From: Cinclus cinclus
Taxonomy: Eukaryota; Chordata; Aves; Passeriformes; Cinclidae
Reading direction: 5' to 3'
Length of the DNA: 64,000 bases
Assembly (NCBI RefSeq): GCF_963662255.1
Contig: NC_085047.1
Location: forward strand, 18,007,258 to 18,071,257
Below, one piece after another: positions 13,501-22,580 of this stretch (position 1 is the stretch's first letter; every line of letters starts with the position of its first letter). Under the pieces are notes generated by a model that searched no databases, was not told where the DNA came from, and worked only from the letters and a program-made list of their open reading frames with translations. The position numbers and the translations under genes are program-made.

Positions 13501-14586
13501 ATCACACCAAAACAGCTGCTCTCAACAGCCCCCTTCAAGTCAGCATGTTTAGGACCATCACTTACCCTATGTCTGCTATACACTGCCTGCAAAAGGTCAA
13601 GAGTATGTTATCCATCATTTGCACTTATGAGTACTAAGCTTACCCCAAATACACATCTTGTCTTGTTTTTAATTATGTGCAGAATAGTACCAAGAAGAAA
13701 TGCTACCTCCTGTTTCCAATTCTGGGCCAAGTGCAAGACACCATGGACGATTGCATGAGAAGTGCTCCAAGTGCCACTCATTTATATCATCTATAAATGT
13801 GACCCCAAAAATTTAAAGCCTTTTCTTCAAACTATCACTTCTACTTCAGCTTAAAAGGTGTCACACCCTTCAAAAGTTGTAGCTTTTCCCAGCATGCAGA
13901 TTAAAAACAAAACAAACATTGTTGTGCACCTGAAAGCTTAGGAATACTAGTAAATTAGTCACTAAGATACGTATTTCAAATTGATTGGTATCTGTATTCA
14001 TCAATGCCAAAATAAAAAACAGTAACACAGAATGAGCATGAATGGAATTCCAATTAGCTCTTAGTTTACATGTTAAAACTGAATGAACTCCTGTTGCAGC
14101 AGCATTACAGTTCTGCTGAACTTCTCACTGATTCTTGACCTCCTGAGTTTTCTAATTACCTATTCAGTTTACATTCTCATACTTTTCTACCACTGAATTT
14201 TAAAAGAACTTTACACGCTCATTAAATTTTCGACCTGTGTTACACTTTGCATATTCTAATGTTACTTTGGTTTAAAACTTTCGCTGGTAGTCAATCAGCT
14301 GATTATCTTTACAAAGTTTAAGGGGAAAAAAAAAACCCACTAGAATAAAAAAGTAAGTGAAGAGAGTTCTGAATATGCATAGCCTTTTAATTCCAAGTTA
14401 CTTGGAGGCACCTCTACATACAAACTTTGTATTCTAGCAGTAGCTATTAGGAGCTGGAGAATACGTGTTTTCTGAGGTGCTAAAACCAGAACAAGCATCT
14501 TCCTCATAAAAAGTGGCAGCACGAGGACCTCTATCTTATCAGCAACAACCAAGTTCTTTTTTCATGTGTACAGTTCACATACTTAC
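10561..14586. other. AT-rich intron-like sequence, no gene seen
   Basis: Only short chance frames (longest about 111 codons at 11587-11922, with low-complexity Ser/Thr/Pro composition and no domain). No repeat family was recognised with confidence. It is most simply intron of the leftward gene. Confidence 0.5.
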
Positions 14587-14659
14587 CCAGGAAGGCAAAT
14601 GGAAATTACTGACAGACGAAGATGAAGCTGTCTCAAAGCCTTTGTCATGTGATAGTGAC
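14587..14659 (-). other. Candidate internal exon (73 nt), minus strand
   Basis: On the minus strand, an acceptor (TTTGATACTTTATAG) is followed by 73 nt and then a near-perfect donor, CCTGG|GTAAGTATG. Two of the three frames are open across the whole segment. One reads SLSHDKGFETAS then SSVSNFHLPSW, a serine-rich stretch that looks plausible for a regulatory protein but that I cannot assign. The segment lies only about 0.5 kb inside (3' of) the CpG island, on the same strand as the island's donor cluster. That is where a second exon of the leftward gene could sit. It could equally be an untranslated exon or a chance pairing. The acceptor's pyrimidine tract is mediocre. Confidence 0.35.
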
Positions 14660-15119
14660 CTATAAAGTATCAAATAAAGGCACATCATCAGCACACCATG
14701 ATTTTACAGTATTGCAACTCACCACATCGCCAACAAGAGGAGAGATCCCAAAACTTGAAACTTGCTTCCTCCTCACCCCATCCCAGCTAAGTTGTCATTA
14801 AAACAAGATGACAGTCGCAGGAAACTGTAAGGAACAAACAAAAGATGCACCTTGTCTTTAGAGGGCATTAGGAGTGGGCAAATGGAGCAAATCATCTCAG
14901 TGTGCATCAGCAGGGTGGGTTATTTTTCCTCTCTCTCCCTCTCTCTCACACGGATGCACGTTTATGAGCGCGCACAGATACGTACACATACACACAGGGA
15001 TGCATCACGTAATTATTTACACGCACACACAGTAATAATCGCACGCATTACCAAAATGAAAGACAGAAAGTTCACCACCATCTGCAAGGAGGCATACATA
15101 ACAATAACCCCTGGGAACT
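14660..15119. other. CpG-island shoulder
   Basis: Transition from AT-rich sequence to the island, with CT-rich (14929-14947) and CA-rich (about 14990-15035) tracts and rising CpG from about 14943. No gene signal was seen. A minus-strand GTAAGT word just after 15123 follows TTGT rather than a purine-rich exon end, so I treat it as weak. Confidence 0.5.
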
Positions 15120-15610
15120 TACACAAGTGAGGGTTCAATCCCCGCACGCGGATAAGCCAAACAACGCAAAAATTAACAACGAGAATAAGCCGCCAGACCG
15201 CAGGTACGAGATCCACCCGGGGAAAGACACAGACAGAGCGATGGACGAAGGCTGCAGGCTGGATGGAGCACAGTTTCAGGTAATGCCCGCTGCCCCCCGG
15301 CAGAGCCCAGCCGAGCCGCCCGGAGTGCTGCGGCCGCCCGGCCGCCCCTCCGCCACCGCAGCCCGCGGGGAGCGACCCCCGGCCGCCGCGGGGGGAGCGC
15401 CGCTCGCAGCCACCGCCCGCCCTCCGCCCACCCCCGCCCGTGCAAAGTGTAGGGCCACCGGAATCCGGGCTCCGGGGTGGGGTGGAAAGAAAAGGTATTA
15501 AATATGGAGAAAGACCGCCGTGACCCAGGGTTTTCCCGTCTCCCCCCCCGCGCCCCCCGCCCCCGGTCACCATCAAGTTTGCATCCTAGTTACAAAATGT
15601 CGATCTTGAA

Positions 15611-15680
15611 GGCTGACAAGACAGAGGGAGAGGGGGAGAAAACGAGAGAGAGGGAGAGAGTGAGAGAGAGAGACGAGAGA
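15611..15680. repeat. Purine-rich GA tract
   Basis: About 70 bases almost entirely of A and G on the plus strand (GAGAGAGGGAGAGAGTGAGA and similar). It sits inside the CpG island. Such polypurine tracts can bind GA-factor-type proteins or adopt triplex structure. On the minus strand it reads as a CT-rich leader of the kind found in 5' untranslated regions. Confidence 0.85.
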
Positions 15681-16152
15681 GTCCATCTTGCTTTGAGGGG
15701 GGAGGAGAGGAGCAATAATGCAGCGCATAAATCTCACCCTCCCGGGGGAAAAGTCTGCACAACACCTTTGGGGGCGGGCGGGCGCGCAGGGAAGGGGCGG
15801 CGGCGCGGGGGGCTCCCCGGCCCTCCCAGCTGCCCTCCCCGGCGGGCTCCGGCGAGGCAGGCTGGCAGCAAACACCTCCCTGCTGCTCCCCTCCTCCTCC
15901 CCGCGGGCCCGGGCGATGATCCCGCTGCTGCCGCCGCCGCTGCCACCGGGGAGGAGGTGCCGCCGCCGGGAGAGCCCACATGGAGACCGGCACCCCGTCC
16001 CTACCCCGGCGGCCGAGCCGGGCCCCTCCGCCGCCCCGCCGGGCTGCGGGACTTGGACGTGTCACCAGCAGGACAGGCAATGGTTTCGGCGCCCCAGGCC
16101 CGAGTGACCACCGCCGGCCTGGCGGCGCCCCGGCCTCCCCGCACACACTCAC

Positions 16153-16260
16153 CTCCGCAGAAAACTTTTAACCGCGGGCCTCCCCCGGAAAAAGTGGCGA
16201 ATCCGCCCCACGCACGGTTAAAGCCCCGCGGCCCCCCGGCTCGGCTGGCTGCGAGCGGGG
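16153..16260 (-). other. Candidate alternative first exon (donor at 16153)
   Basis: The minus strand reads TTTTCTGCGGAG|GTGAGTGTG, a strong consensus donor with the exon ending at 16153. The upstream limit (higher coordinate) is not defined and the end given is only indicative. The exon sequence is GC-rich and probably untranslated. It is one of several alternative donors of the same strand in the island. Confidence 0.4.
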
Positions 16261-16410
16261 GAGACCCGGGCACGGTCCTTCCCCGCCCCGGCGGGGAGGG
16301 AGGGAGGGAGGAGGCAGCAGGGAGGGGGCGGGCGGGCAGCCGCCTGCCGGTGCCTCTCGCCCCGCCGCCGTGCATGTCGCCTCGGCGGCTCTCGCATCGC
16401 TTCGTTTTAC

Positions 16411-16620
16411 CTTCCTCATTCAGCGGCGGCAGCGGGCTGCCACCGATATTCCTAACGCAAACCTGCTGCCGTGCGGCGCCCGGGATTAGCGCGACTGCCT
16501 CCTTCTCCCCTGCCTCCAACCCTTCCTTCCCAGTCCTCTTCCTCCTCCTCCTCGCAAACCCACACTGGATCGGCTCTCCTCACAGCCATGCAAGTTTCAT
16601 ACATTGCAAATAAACCCGAG
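16411..16620 (-). other. Possible alternative first exon (weaker donor at 16411)
   Basis: The minus strand reads CTGAATGAGGAAG|GTAAAACG, an acceptable but not ideal donor. Upstream sequence on this strand contains an ATG-started frame of about 40 codons (from about 16603) that meets a stop before the donor, so the exon would be untranslated or carry a small upstream ORF. The exon limits at the 5' side are a guess. Confidence 0.25.
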
Positions 16621-16838
16621 AGGAGGAAGAGCGAAGCGCCTGGCGGGGAGCGGGGGGAGGAGGAGGAGGGCTGCTTTCTGTAATTTACCAGCGACCCGAT
16701 CTCGCAGCAGCAAATAACAGCCGAGCACCCATCCGGCTCCCGGCGGCCGGGAGAGACCCTCCCGAGGCGGCCGCCCCCTCCCCAAGGCGTCCCTCGCCAA
16801 GTTTTCTGTCATCGCGACCACCCAATGTCACAACTTAC

Positions 16839-17000
16839 CTTCAGAAATAAGACTTCGCGCGGCCGAGGCCTGCCGCCACCTCCCCCCCGGCCCCCGCCCG
16901 CCTTCCTCCCTCCCTTTCTCCCTCTCCACCTTAAACTTATTGACACAACATAATCCCGCATCCACGCGAAACTCCGGCAGGGCCGCCCGCCCGCCCCCCC
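16839..17000 (-). other. Candidate alternative first exon (donor at 16839)
   Basis: The minus strand reads TTATTTCTGAAG|GTAAGTTGTG, close to the ideal donor consensus. The sequence upstream on this strand is GC-rich with no confident coding frame, so I read it as the end of an untranslated first exon. The start site is not resolved and the upper coordinate is only indicative. Confidence 0.45.
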
Positions 17001-17911
17001 CCCGCTGCCCACCGGGGCCGCCGCCGCCCCGGGTGCATCGCCGATGACTACCGGAAAGCGCACAGCCCAACTCTCCGGCCGAGCCCGGCCGCCGCTGTTG
17101 TTGTCGGGGTCGGCGCCGGGGTTTTTCCTCCCGCTCCCCGTGCGGCCGCCGGATCGGCTGCTTTCCCCTCTCCTGTTTTATATCCCCCCCGCCCTTTCTC
17201 CCGGCGGCGGCGGCGACGCGGAGTCCCCCAGGCCGGCGGCAGCCGATACCGATCCGCGCACTCTCCCCCGCGCCTCGCCGCCCCTCGGGATGAAGTTTCG
17301 TTTCTGTCTGCCGCGATTTCCCTGTCAAGTCCCCCCGGAGGTACGCACCGAGCGGCGGCCGGTGACCATCCCTCCTCCTCCTCCTCGCCCTCCTTCCCCT
17401 TCCTCTCTCCGCCGCTGCTCTTGCCTCTCTCTGTGGCGGCGAGAGGTGCCTGGTTTCAAACGCAGCCTGGCACTGGCTGGCCTACCCCCGCCGCCTCTCG
17501 GACTCGGCTCTCGCTGGTGTTTCACATGCCCTGCGCTGTACCGCGATCCACTTCGCCCCCTCCTCGTCAAACACCCCCGGTCACCCCTGCCCTCCCGGCC
17601 GGGCGGAGGGCTGGCGGCACCAACCTACCCGTCCTCCACTGCCCAAACTTTCAAAACGAAGGCAGGGCTGGCAAGAGGGAGGAAAAGTGACTGGGAGCCG
17701 CGGCAGCCCCCGAGCCGGGCAGGGGAAGCTCCGCGCCTCCCTCCCGTCCGCCAGCGCCGCAGGAGGGGCGCGGGGGGCTGCCCCGCCGCTGGGGAGCGGA
17801 GCGTAAAGCGTGGGGCGAGGGCACCCCTCTCCCTGTCTCTCCCTCTCCCTCCATGCCTGCCGCTGCCCATCTCCGCCCGCCCGGTGCGGGTCGGCGGGCT
17901 GGGGCACTCAC

Positions 17912-18014
17912 CTCGGCGGGGTACGCACCGCGCCGCTGGGCCGGACGCGGCTCGCAGCGCAGCCACTCCGCCTCGGCGCCCGCGGAACGCGGCTCTACAC
18001 AGAGCCATGCAACC
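17912..18014 (-). other. Candidate first exon with core promoter (donor at 17912)
   Basis: The minus strand ends with CGCCGAG|GTGAGTGCC, a strong donor. Its predicted start, about 25-30 bases downstream of the TATA-like word at 18040-18047, falls near 18012. An ATG at 18008 opens a frame MALCRAAFRGRR that stays open to the donor, but it lies almost at the predicted cap site and looks like GC-driven sequence. I therefore leave the exon as probably untranslated. This is the best-supported first exon in the island because it has both a promoter and a donor. Confidence 0.5.
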
Positions 18015-18039
18015 CGGGCAGCGCCACAACACTCCCCAC

Positions 18040-18062
18040 GATATAAGCCGCCCCGCCATTGG
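18040..18062 (-). promoter_or_regulatory. CCAAT plus TATA-like core promoter, minus strand
   Basis: Read on the minus strand, CCAAT (18062-18058) is followed by GGCGGGGCGGCTTATATC, that is a GC box and a TATA-like word at 18047-18040. The order CCAAT, GC box, TATA fits leftward transcription into the exon ending at 17912. The spacing between CCAAT and TATA is shorter than typical. A second CCAAT in the same orientation lies at 18293-18297 and could serve the start upstream of the 18413 or 17912 donor. NF-Y and SP-type factors would be the expected binders. Confidence 0.5.
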
Positions 18063-18412
18063 CCGGCGCGCTGAGCGACGGGCCCGCCGGCCACTCAGCG
18101 CTGCCGTTACACCCGCGGCCCGCGAGGGAGACGCCGGCTCACACTCCCCGCACACACTCACACAAAGATCTCCGCGCTGCCCCTCGCGGGGTTCGCGGAG
18201 CTCCCGGCGGCGGTGCCGGAGCGGGGAAGGGAGCGGGGGCCGCCCGCGGCAGCGCGGAGCCGTGTCGGCCACAGCGCCGGCAGCCACTGTCCATTGGCCG
18301 CCCGGGCAGCGCCGCGAGAGTAAACTACGCCTGCCCTGGGCACCGCCACGGGGTAGCGGGGTGCGGGCTCGGCCCGGCCCCGCGCACCCCGAGCAGCCCC
18401 CCGATAACTTAC

Positions 18413-18520
18413 TCGGCCGAGTTGGGCGAGTTTCATAGCCGAGGCCACAGCACGGCGAGCCAGAAGTTGCGGGAGGCAACAGCGCATCCGCGCAGCCCCC
18501 GCCGGGGCAGTAAACACGGG
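18413..18520 (-). other. Candidate alternative first exon (donor at 18413)
   Basis: The minus strand reads CAACTCGGCCGA|GTAAGTTATC, a good donor. Just upstream an ATG (about 18436) gives MKLAQLGR before the junction, so this exon could supply a short alternative amino terminus. I do not recognise the sequence. The 5' limit is not defined. This would be the most upstream start of the leftward gene seen here. Confidence 0.4.
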
Positions 18521-18540
18521 GAGCCACCCCCGCGGGCGGA

Positions 18541-18573
18541 CGGGCCGGGCCGGGCCGGGCCGGGCCGGGCCGG
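18541..18573. repeat. (CGGGC)n pentanucleotide repeat
   Basis: Six perfect CGGGC units plus a partial one at the upstream (right-hand) edge of the CpG island. The plus strand has repeated G triplets spaced by CC, which can form G-quadruplex-like structure. It is a candidate variable-length repeat. Confidence 0.95.
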
Positions 18574-18840
18574 CGCTGCCCCTGACCGGCCGGGGGGCTT
18601 CAGGCAGCGGCGCCGCGCGGGGATGCGGCGGAGCTCCGGGCGGTGCCCCCTGCCGTAGGAATCCTCGCCCAGGCGTGGCGGAGAGGCCCTCACCGGGCCA
18701 ACATCGACAGCACGGCCGGCTTCACATCGGATTCCCATAGAGACCGCTCTGCTGGCAGAACTAGCCGAGTGTAACGCTGGGGTCCGCGCTATGCTCCGTT
18801 GTCCTGCCCGGTCCTCTGCCCTGCACGTCGCGGATCGTAC

Positions 18841-21800
18841 CAAACACATGGATGTGAAATTCATTTGAGAATTTCTGTGGCTCACAGGCTGATATACACA
18901 AAGCGACAGTGTGAGGCCAGCAGCTTTTGCGTGGCTGCATGGCGATTGTGCTGACCGGTGTCGGAAATGTAGTCTAACTTTTTTGGGAGAAGCTTCCCTC
19001 CCTTCAAACACAGTGTGGAAGCATACTTCGCACACTGACCGTGTGTATTAATGTTCACGAGGGCTTGAATATATGCAACATGAGACACGGTTTTTAAGAA
19101 GACACGTGGCATTTATTCTTAGAGTTAGAAAGAACTAATTTTTTGTGTCTCTAGGTGGGATGCTGACTTTTAGTCAGCAATTGTCATATTAAAAAATATC
19201 TTAAGAAATAATAGTTATATTAACGATGTGAATGTACTCAATTTTTTTTCCAGTAGGAAAGCAGTGTTTGTGTTTCATGATGGCTTTGCACATCCAAGGA
19301 TGTTGCAGTTTATTCCATATGTTTTCAGTCCTGAGCTTTTTTCTAGCGTCATATGGTTAATTTCAGCATCTTCCCATGGCTTGTCTACTCTTCTTTCACT
19401 CCTCAACCCCTTTTCTCAGTATGGCAGAACTGTGTTAAATAACCGTGAAATAATATTTCTTATGTCTGAATAATACAGTGCAGTAAAATACAAGCCTATT
19501 AGAAAACTGAATTATATCCATGTTCTGAGAAAGCATTTAAAATTAGCCTGCACGTTTTTTCTTAAGATGTAACACAAGTATTGTAAGTGCCCCACCCTCT
19601 TGTTTGTTCTAAGCAGGGGTGGGTTTTTCAGTGCCTGGATAATATAAAAATAACAGCATAAACGTATTCTTGTAATTAATGCATTCTACTTCAGTATTTC
19701 ATTTTCATTGCTAAGAAGGCAGAGTGGGCCATCCACTGATTTCCACTAGAAGTCAGGTGCACATCAGGTGTCAGGGGCTGGGACACTGGCAGGTGAAGGC
19801 ACACACATTTCATTAGTCACATATGAAAAGGTTGGCCTAATTTTTTGGCAGAGCTTCCTCCTATCGTTTCCAGATTGTGAAGTGCTTTGCAGTAGTTGGT
19901 AAGCAGCATCTTTTCAGTATGCATAAACAGTTGCTGTTAAGAGTAAGAGGCCTAATCCAGACAGTTAAAACTTCCATGGTATAGTTTCTTACACATTAGT
20001 ATTAGTGCTATTAGTGCCTTGTTTCCTGGATTCTTTTACCTGTGTTAATAACACCACACCATGGAGCTTCTCATACTTCTTCATTGCTATAATCCTGTCA
20101 AAGCAGGTAATTACTGAGCAATATAAATGATGTAAGCACTTGATAGTATACATGAACTTCATTGTAAAGGTTGTTTCATTATGTTGTTAACAGATCTCTC
20201 TATTACTCTTGATACCTTTGCTGGCCATTTCAGAAAAGAGGCCAAGATAAGGACACCTTACATATAATGTAGTTTTTAGCAGCTGTACAAAATGGATGTA
20301 CAGTGCTCCTAAGCAGAACAGTTGTGTTTTGTGTCTGCTTCATACAGTTACAAATGGCTTGTGAGTTAGTAGTAAGGCAAGCCACCTATTAGGTCTGTAG
20401 AAGCATAAGGATTTTTTCACCCTTTAAGAGAGATGAGTAAGCTGAGGTATGCTGGTATGTTCAGAAAATAGAATGCTTGCATTCCCACTGCCTTCGATTT
20501 ATTCTGTCATAGTGAAAGAGAACTGTATTTTCTTGGGTTGTCAATCCAGGACCTTTTGCAAACACTGAGGTCATGAAGAGGAGAGGGAGAGGATAGTAAA
20601 TATTTCTGGGTTTCTGTTTTTCTGTGTATGATTTCAAGCAAATTAATATATTTTTATGCCCACTTGGAGATATTTCTGGCTTTCATCAGCCACTGTTACC
20701 AAGAGTTTTAAGGTGTAGCAATTGCCTATGAGGAATTTTTCAAGGGACAGTAAGACAGCAAGTGCTGAAATTTTTTTAAGTTGCTTGCTTATTAGTATTT
20801 TAGAACTCCACACAAGTTGCATTTCTAGATTTTTCTGCAAAAACTTGTGTCATCAGATGGGACCTTCCTGTCACTTATGTGTAACTGGTACGAGTTTTCG
20901 AGAGTGATGCCCTGACCCTACCTTGTGGTAGGCTTATGTGGGGCTGCTGTGCACAGCCAGCCTGCACTGAAGTCAGTGCAGTTCAGCTCGGATAAAGCTG
21001 AGCTCAGTTGTGTGCACAACAGGATTTGGGGCTTCCAAGTTGTATGTCTATGGCATTTATATGAGTTCATCTGGGTTTGCCTGCTTTGCGCTCAACTGGC
21101 AGTGGAGCATCCCCCTTCCCAACTGCATGTTCCCTCCTAATTAATCCACGGCACAACATAAAAAACATAAGCAGCCATGTGTCTGTGCTCTGTCAAGAGA
21201 GAAAAAAATATTTCCATTCACTTTGTTCTTATTTAGTAATAACAGGAAAAATAATAGCAACTGATATCAATTATAGTAATAGGGATTTTTATTTATTTTG
21301 CTTTTGAACTCCCTTCCTTTGGGGCCTGCCATGGAGCTCAGTAGTGTTGGAGAGGGGACTGAGTTGGATCCTTAATAACCATCTTCTCTTCCCCTCCTGC
21401 CCTAGCCATCTTCTCATCCTCTCCTGTCCAGGGCAGAAGCTACCTGATGCCTGTGGAATTGACCTGTCCACGGGTAGCTCTTTGGGGCTGAGGTAGAGGC
21501 ATGTTCCATGGCCATTGCAAATGTATTCAGATAATAAAAAGGAAACTTGGACTAGCCAGCTGCAGCCTGAGCCTGCAGGCCCTGGATCCCTTTGAGCTGC
21601 TACCATGGCTGACTACAAGTGACGGTTGTCATGTGAGCAGGGAAGGAAGGCCATAAGGCAACTCTGGAGCATATGCTTTATCTGCATTGAGCTTTGCACA
21701 CAGCCCGGGGAGAAGCATGGGGAAGAAAGGGTGAGGCACATGCAGCTTTATGAAGCATGTCCCACCTCTGTTGCTTTTTTCCTCTGGCCTGTGCCCACCC

Positions 21801-22399
21801 ACAGTCCATGGAATAGCGTGGCATCCTCCAGGTTAAAAAACACTGAAGCAGGACAATGCATTAGTGGGCCTATTTTCCTCCCCAATGCACTTGTATAACA
21901 TGGTAACATTAATAGCAATTTATGTGCAAGCAGTGAAGGGAGGAGGCATTTTAGCTGAACTAAAGCTGCAGAATATTCACTGCAGAGTAGGAACAGAGCT
22001 ACAGGATCAGTGCAGGACAGCCATTCTTCAAGAAGCACTTCTAGGAAGTTATTGTTCCCACCTCAGCTCCACTTTCAATTTCTTGAGAACCCAACAGAAG
22101 TTTGTAAAAGTCAAAGAAAGGGCCAATTTGTTCTGTTTCTTTCTTTGTAGGAGGGCACAGTTATACTCTATTTCTTTGTTCCTATTCCTTAGTCATGTTC
22201 TTTCACAACATTAAAATAATCAAGGTATTTTCTTCATAATTTTGAGATTCTGCTTCTGAGTGTTCTTTTTTTCTAGACTAGTGCATCTAATAATCTAATT
22301 CCTACTGTCTCCTATCAACTGTTAACTTTTTTTTTCAATGCCTCTTTTTACTAGAGGTGCTTTAGTAACTGCAATCTTTTAACAGAACCAGACATTAAA
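18841..22399. other. Gene-free AT-rich sequence upstream of the island
   Basis: CpG-poor sequence with short chance frames only. I see no exon with paired splice sites and a meaningful frame, and no recognisable repeat family. By position it is 5' flanking sequence of the leftward gene. Confidence 0.55.
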
Positions 22400-22580
22400 A
22401 GCATTAGATCCTACAAGCAACCTCTGGCCTAAGATGCTACCACTTTCATTTGACAAGTTAGACACAAAAGTAGGAAGGGGAACAGACAGGTGAAATGACC
22501 TGCCAGGAGTTTCACAGTATGGAAGCAGCAAAGTCAAAAATCAAATCTGAGTTTCTAACTTCCAGTGCATTGCTCCATCC
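22400..22580 (-). mobile_element. MIR-like SINE fragment
   Basis: The plus strand carries the reverse complement of the MIR core in order: TTTGACAAGTTAGACAC, then AGGTGAAATGACCTGCCAG, GTTTCACAGTATGGAAGCAG and GTTTCTAACTTCCAGTGCAT. Compare the MIR phrases for GAGGTTAAGTGACTTGCCC, AAGGTCACACAGC and the TCTGACTCCAGAGCC region. The copy is diverged but continuous over about 150 bp. It is an ancient insertion with no coding content. Assignment is by remembered consensus, and a related amniote SINE is possible. Confidence 0.65.

Larger units (their letters stand above)
15120..18840. promoter_or_regulatory. Large CpG island, inferred promoter region
   Basis: About 3.7 kb of extremely GC-rich sequence with very frequent CpG stands out from CpG-depleted flanks. 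It is full of GGGCGG/CCGCCC-type words suited to SP/KLF binding. Several minus-strand splice donors fall in it (entries at 16153, 16411, 16839, 17912 and 18413), while I see no GTRAGT on the plus strand inside it. I infer a multi-start promoter of a leftward gene, a pattern often found at genes for developmental regulators. Long open frames here (378 codons at 15477-16613, 464 codons at 17044-18438, 300 codons on the minus strand at 17625-18527) are Pro/Arg/Ala/Gly-rich products of high GC and occur in overlapping frames on both strands, so I do not call them genes. Antisense or bidirectional transcription is possible but not shown. Confidence 0.9.

Noticed and set aside
15117..15123. Minus-strand GTAAGT at the edge of the CpG island
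   Set aside because: The exon side ends in TTGT, a poor match to the donor consensus, unlike the other donors listed.
15127..15150. GGTTCAATCCC word resembling a tRNA internal B box
   Set aside because: The flanking bases do not pair as a T-arm stem, and no A box or cloverleaf is present upstream.
15280..15290. Plus-strand donor-like TTTCAG|GTAATG in the island
   Set aside because: The match is weak and there is no supporting rightward promoter or frame; kept only as a reminder that antisense transcription is possible.
15477..18438. Long plus-strand open frames of 378 and 464 codons, and long minus-strand frames across the same DNA
   Set aside because: They overlap in several frames on both strands, are Pro/Arg/Ala/Gly-rich and lack any domain. 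High GC removes stop codons by chance.
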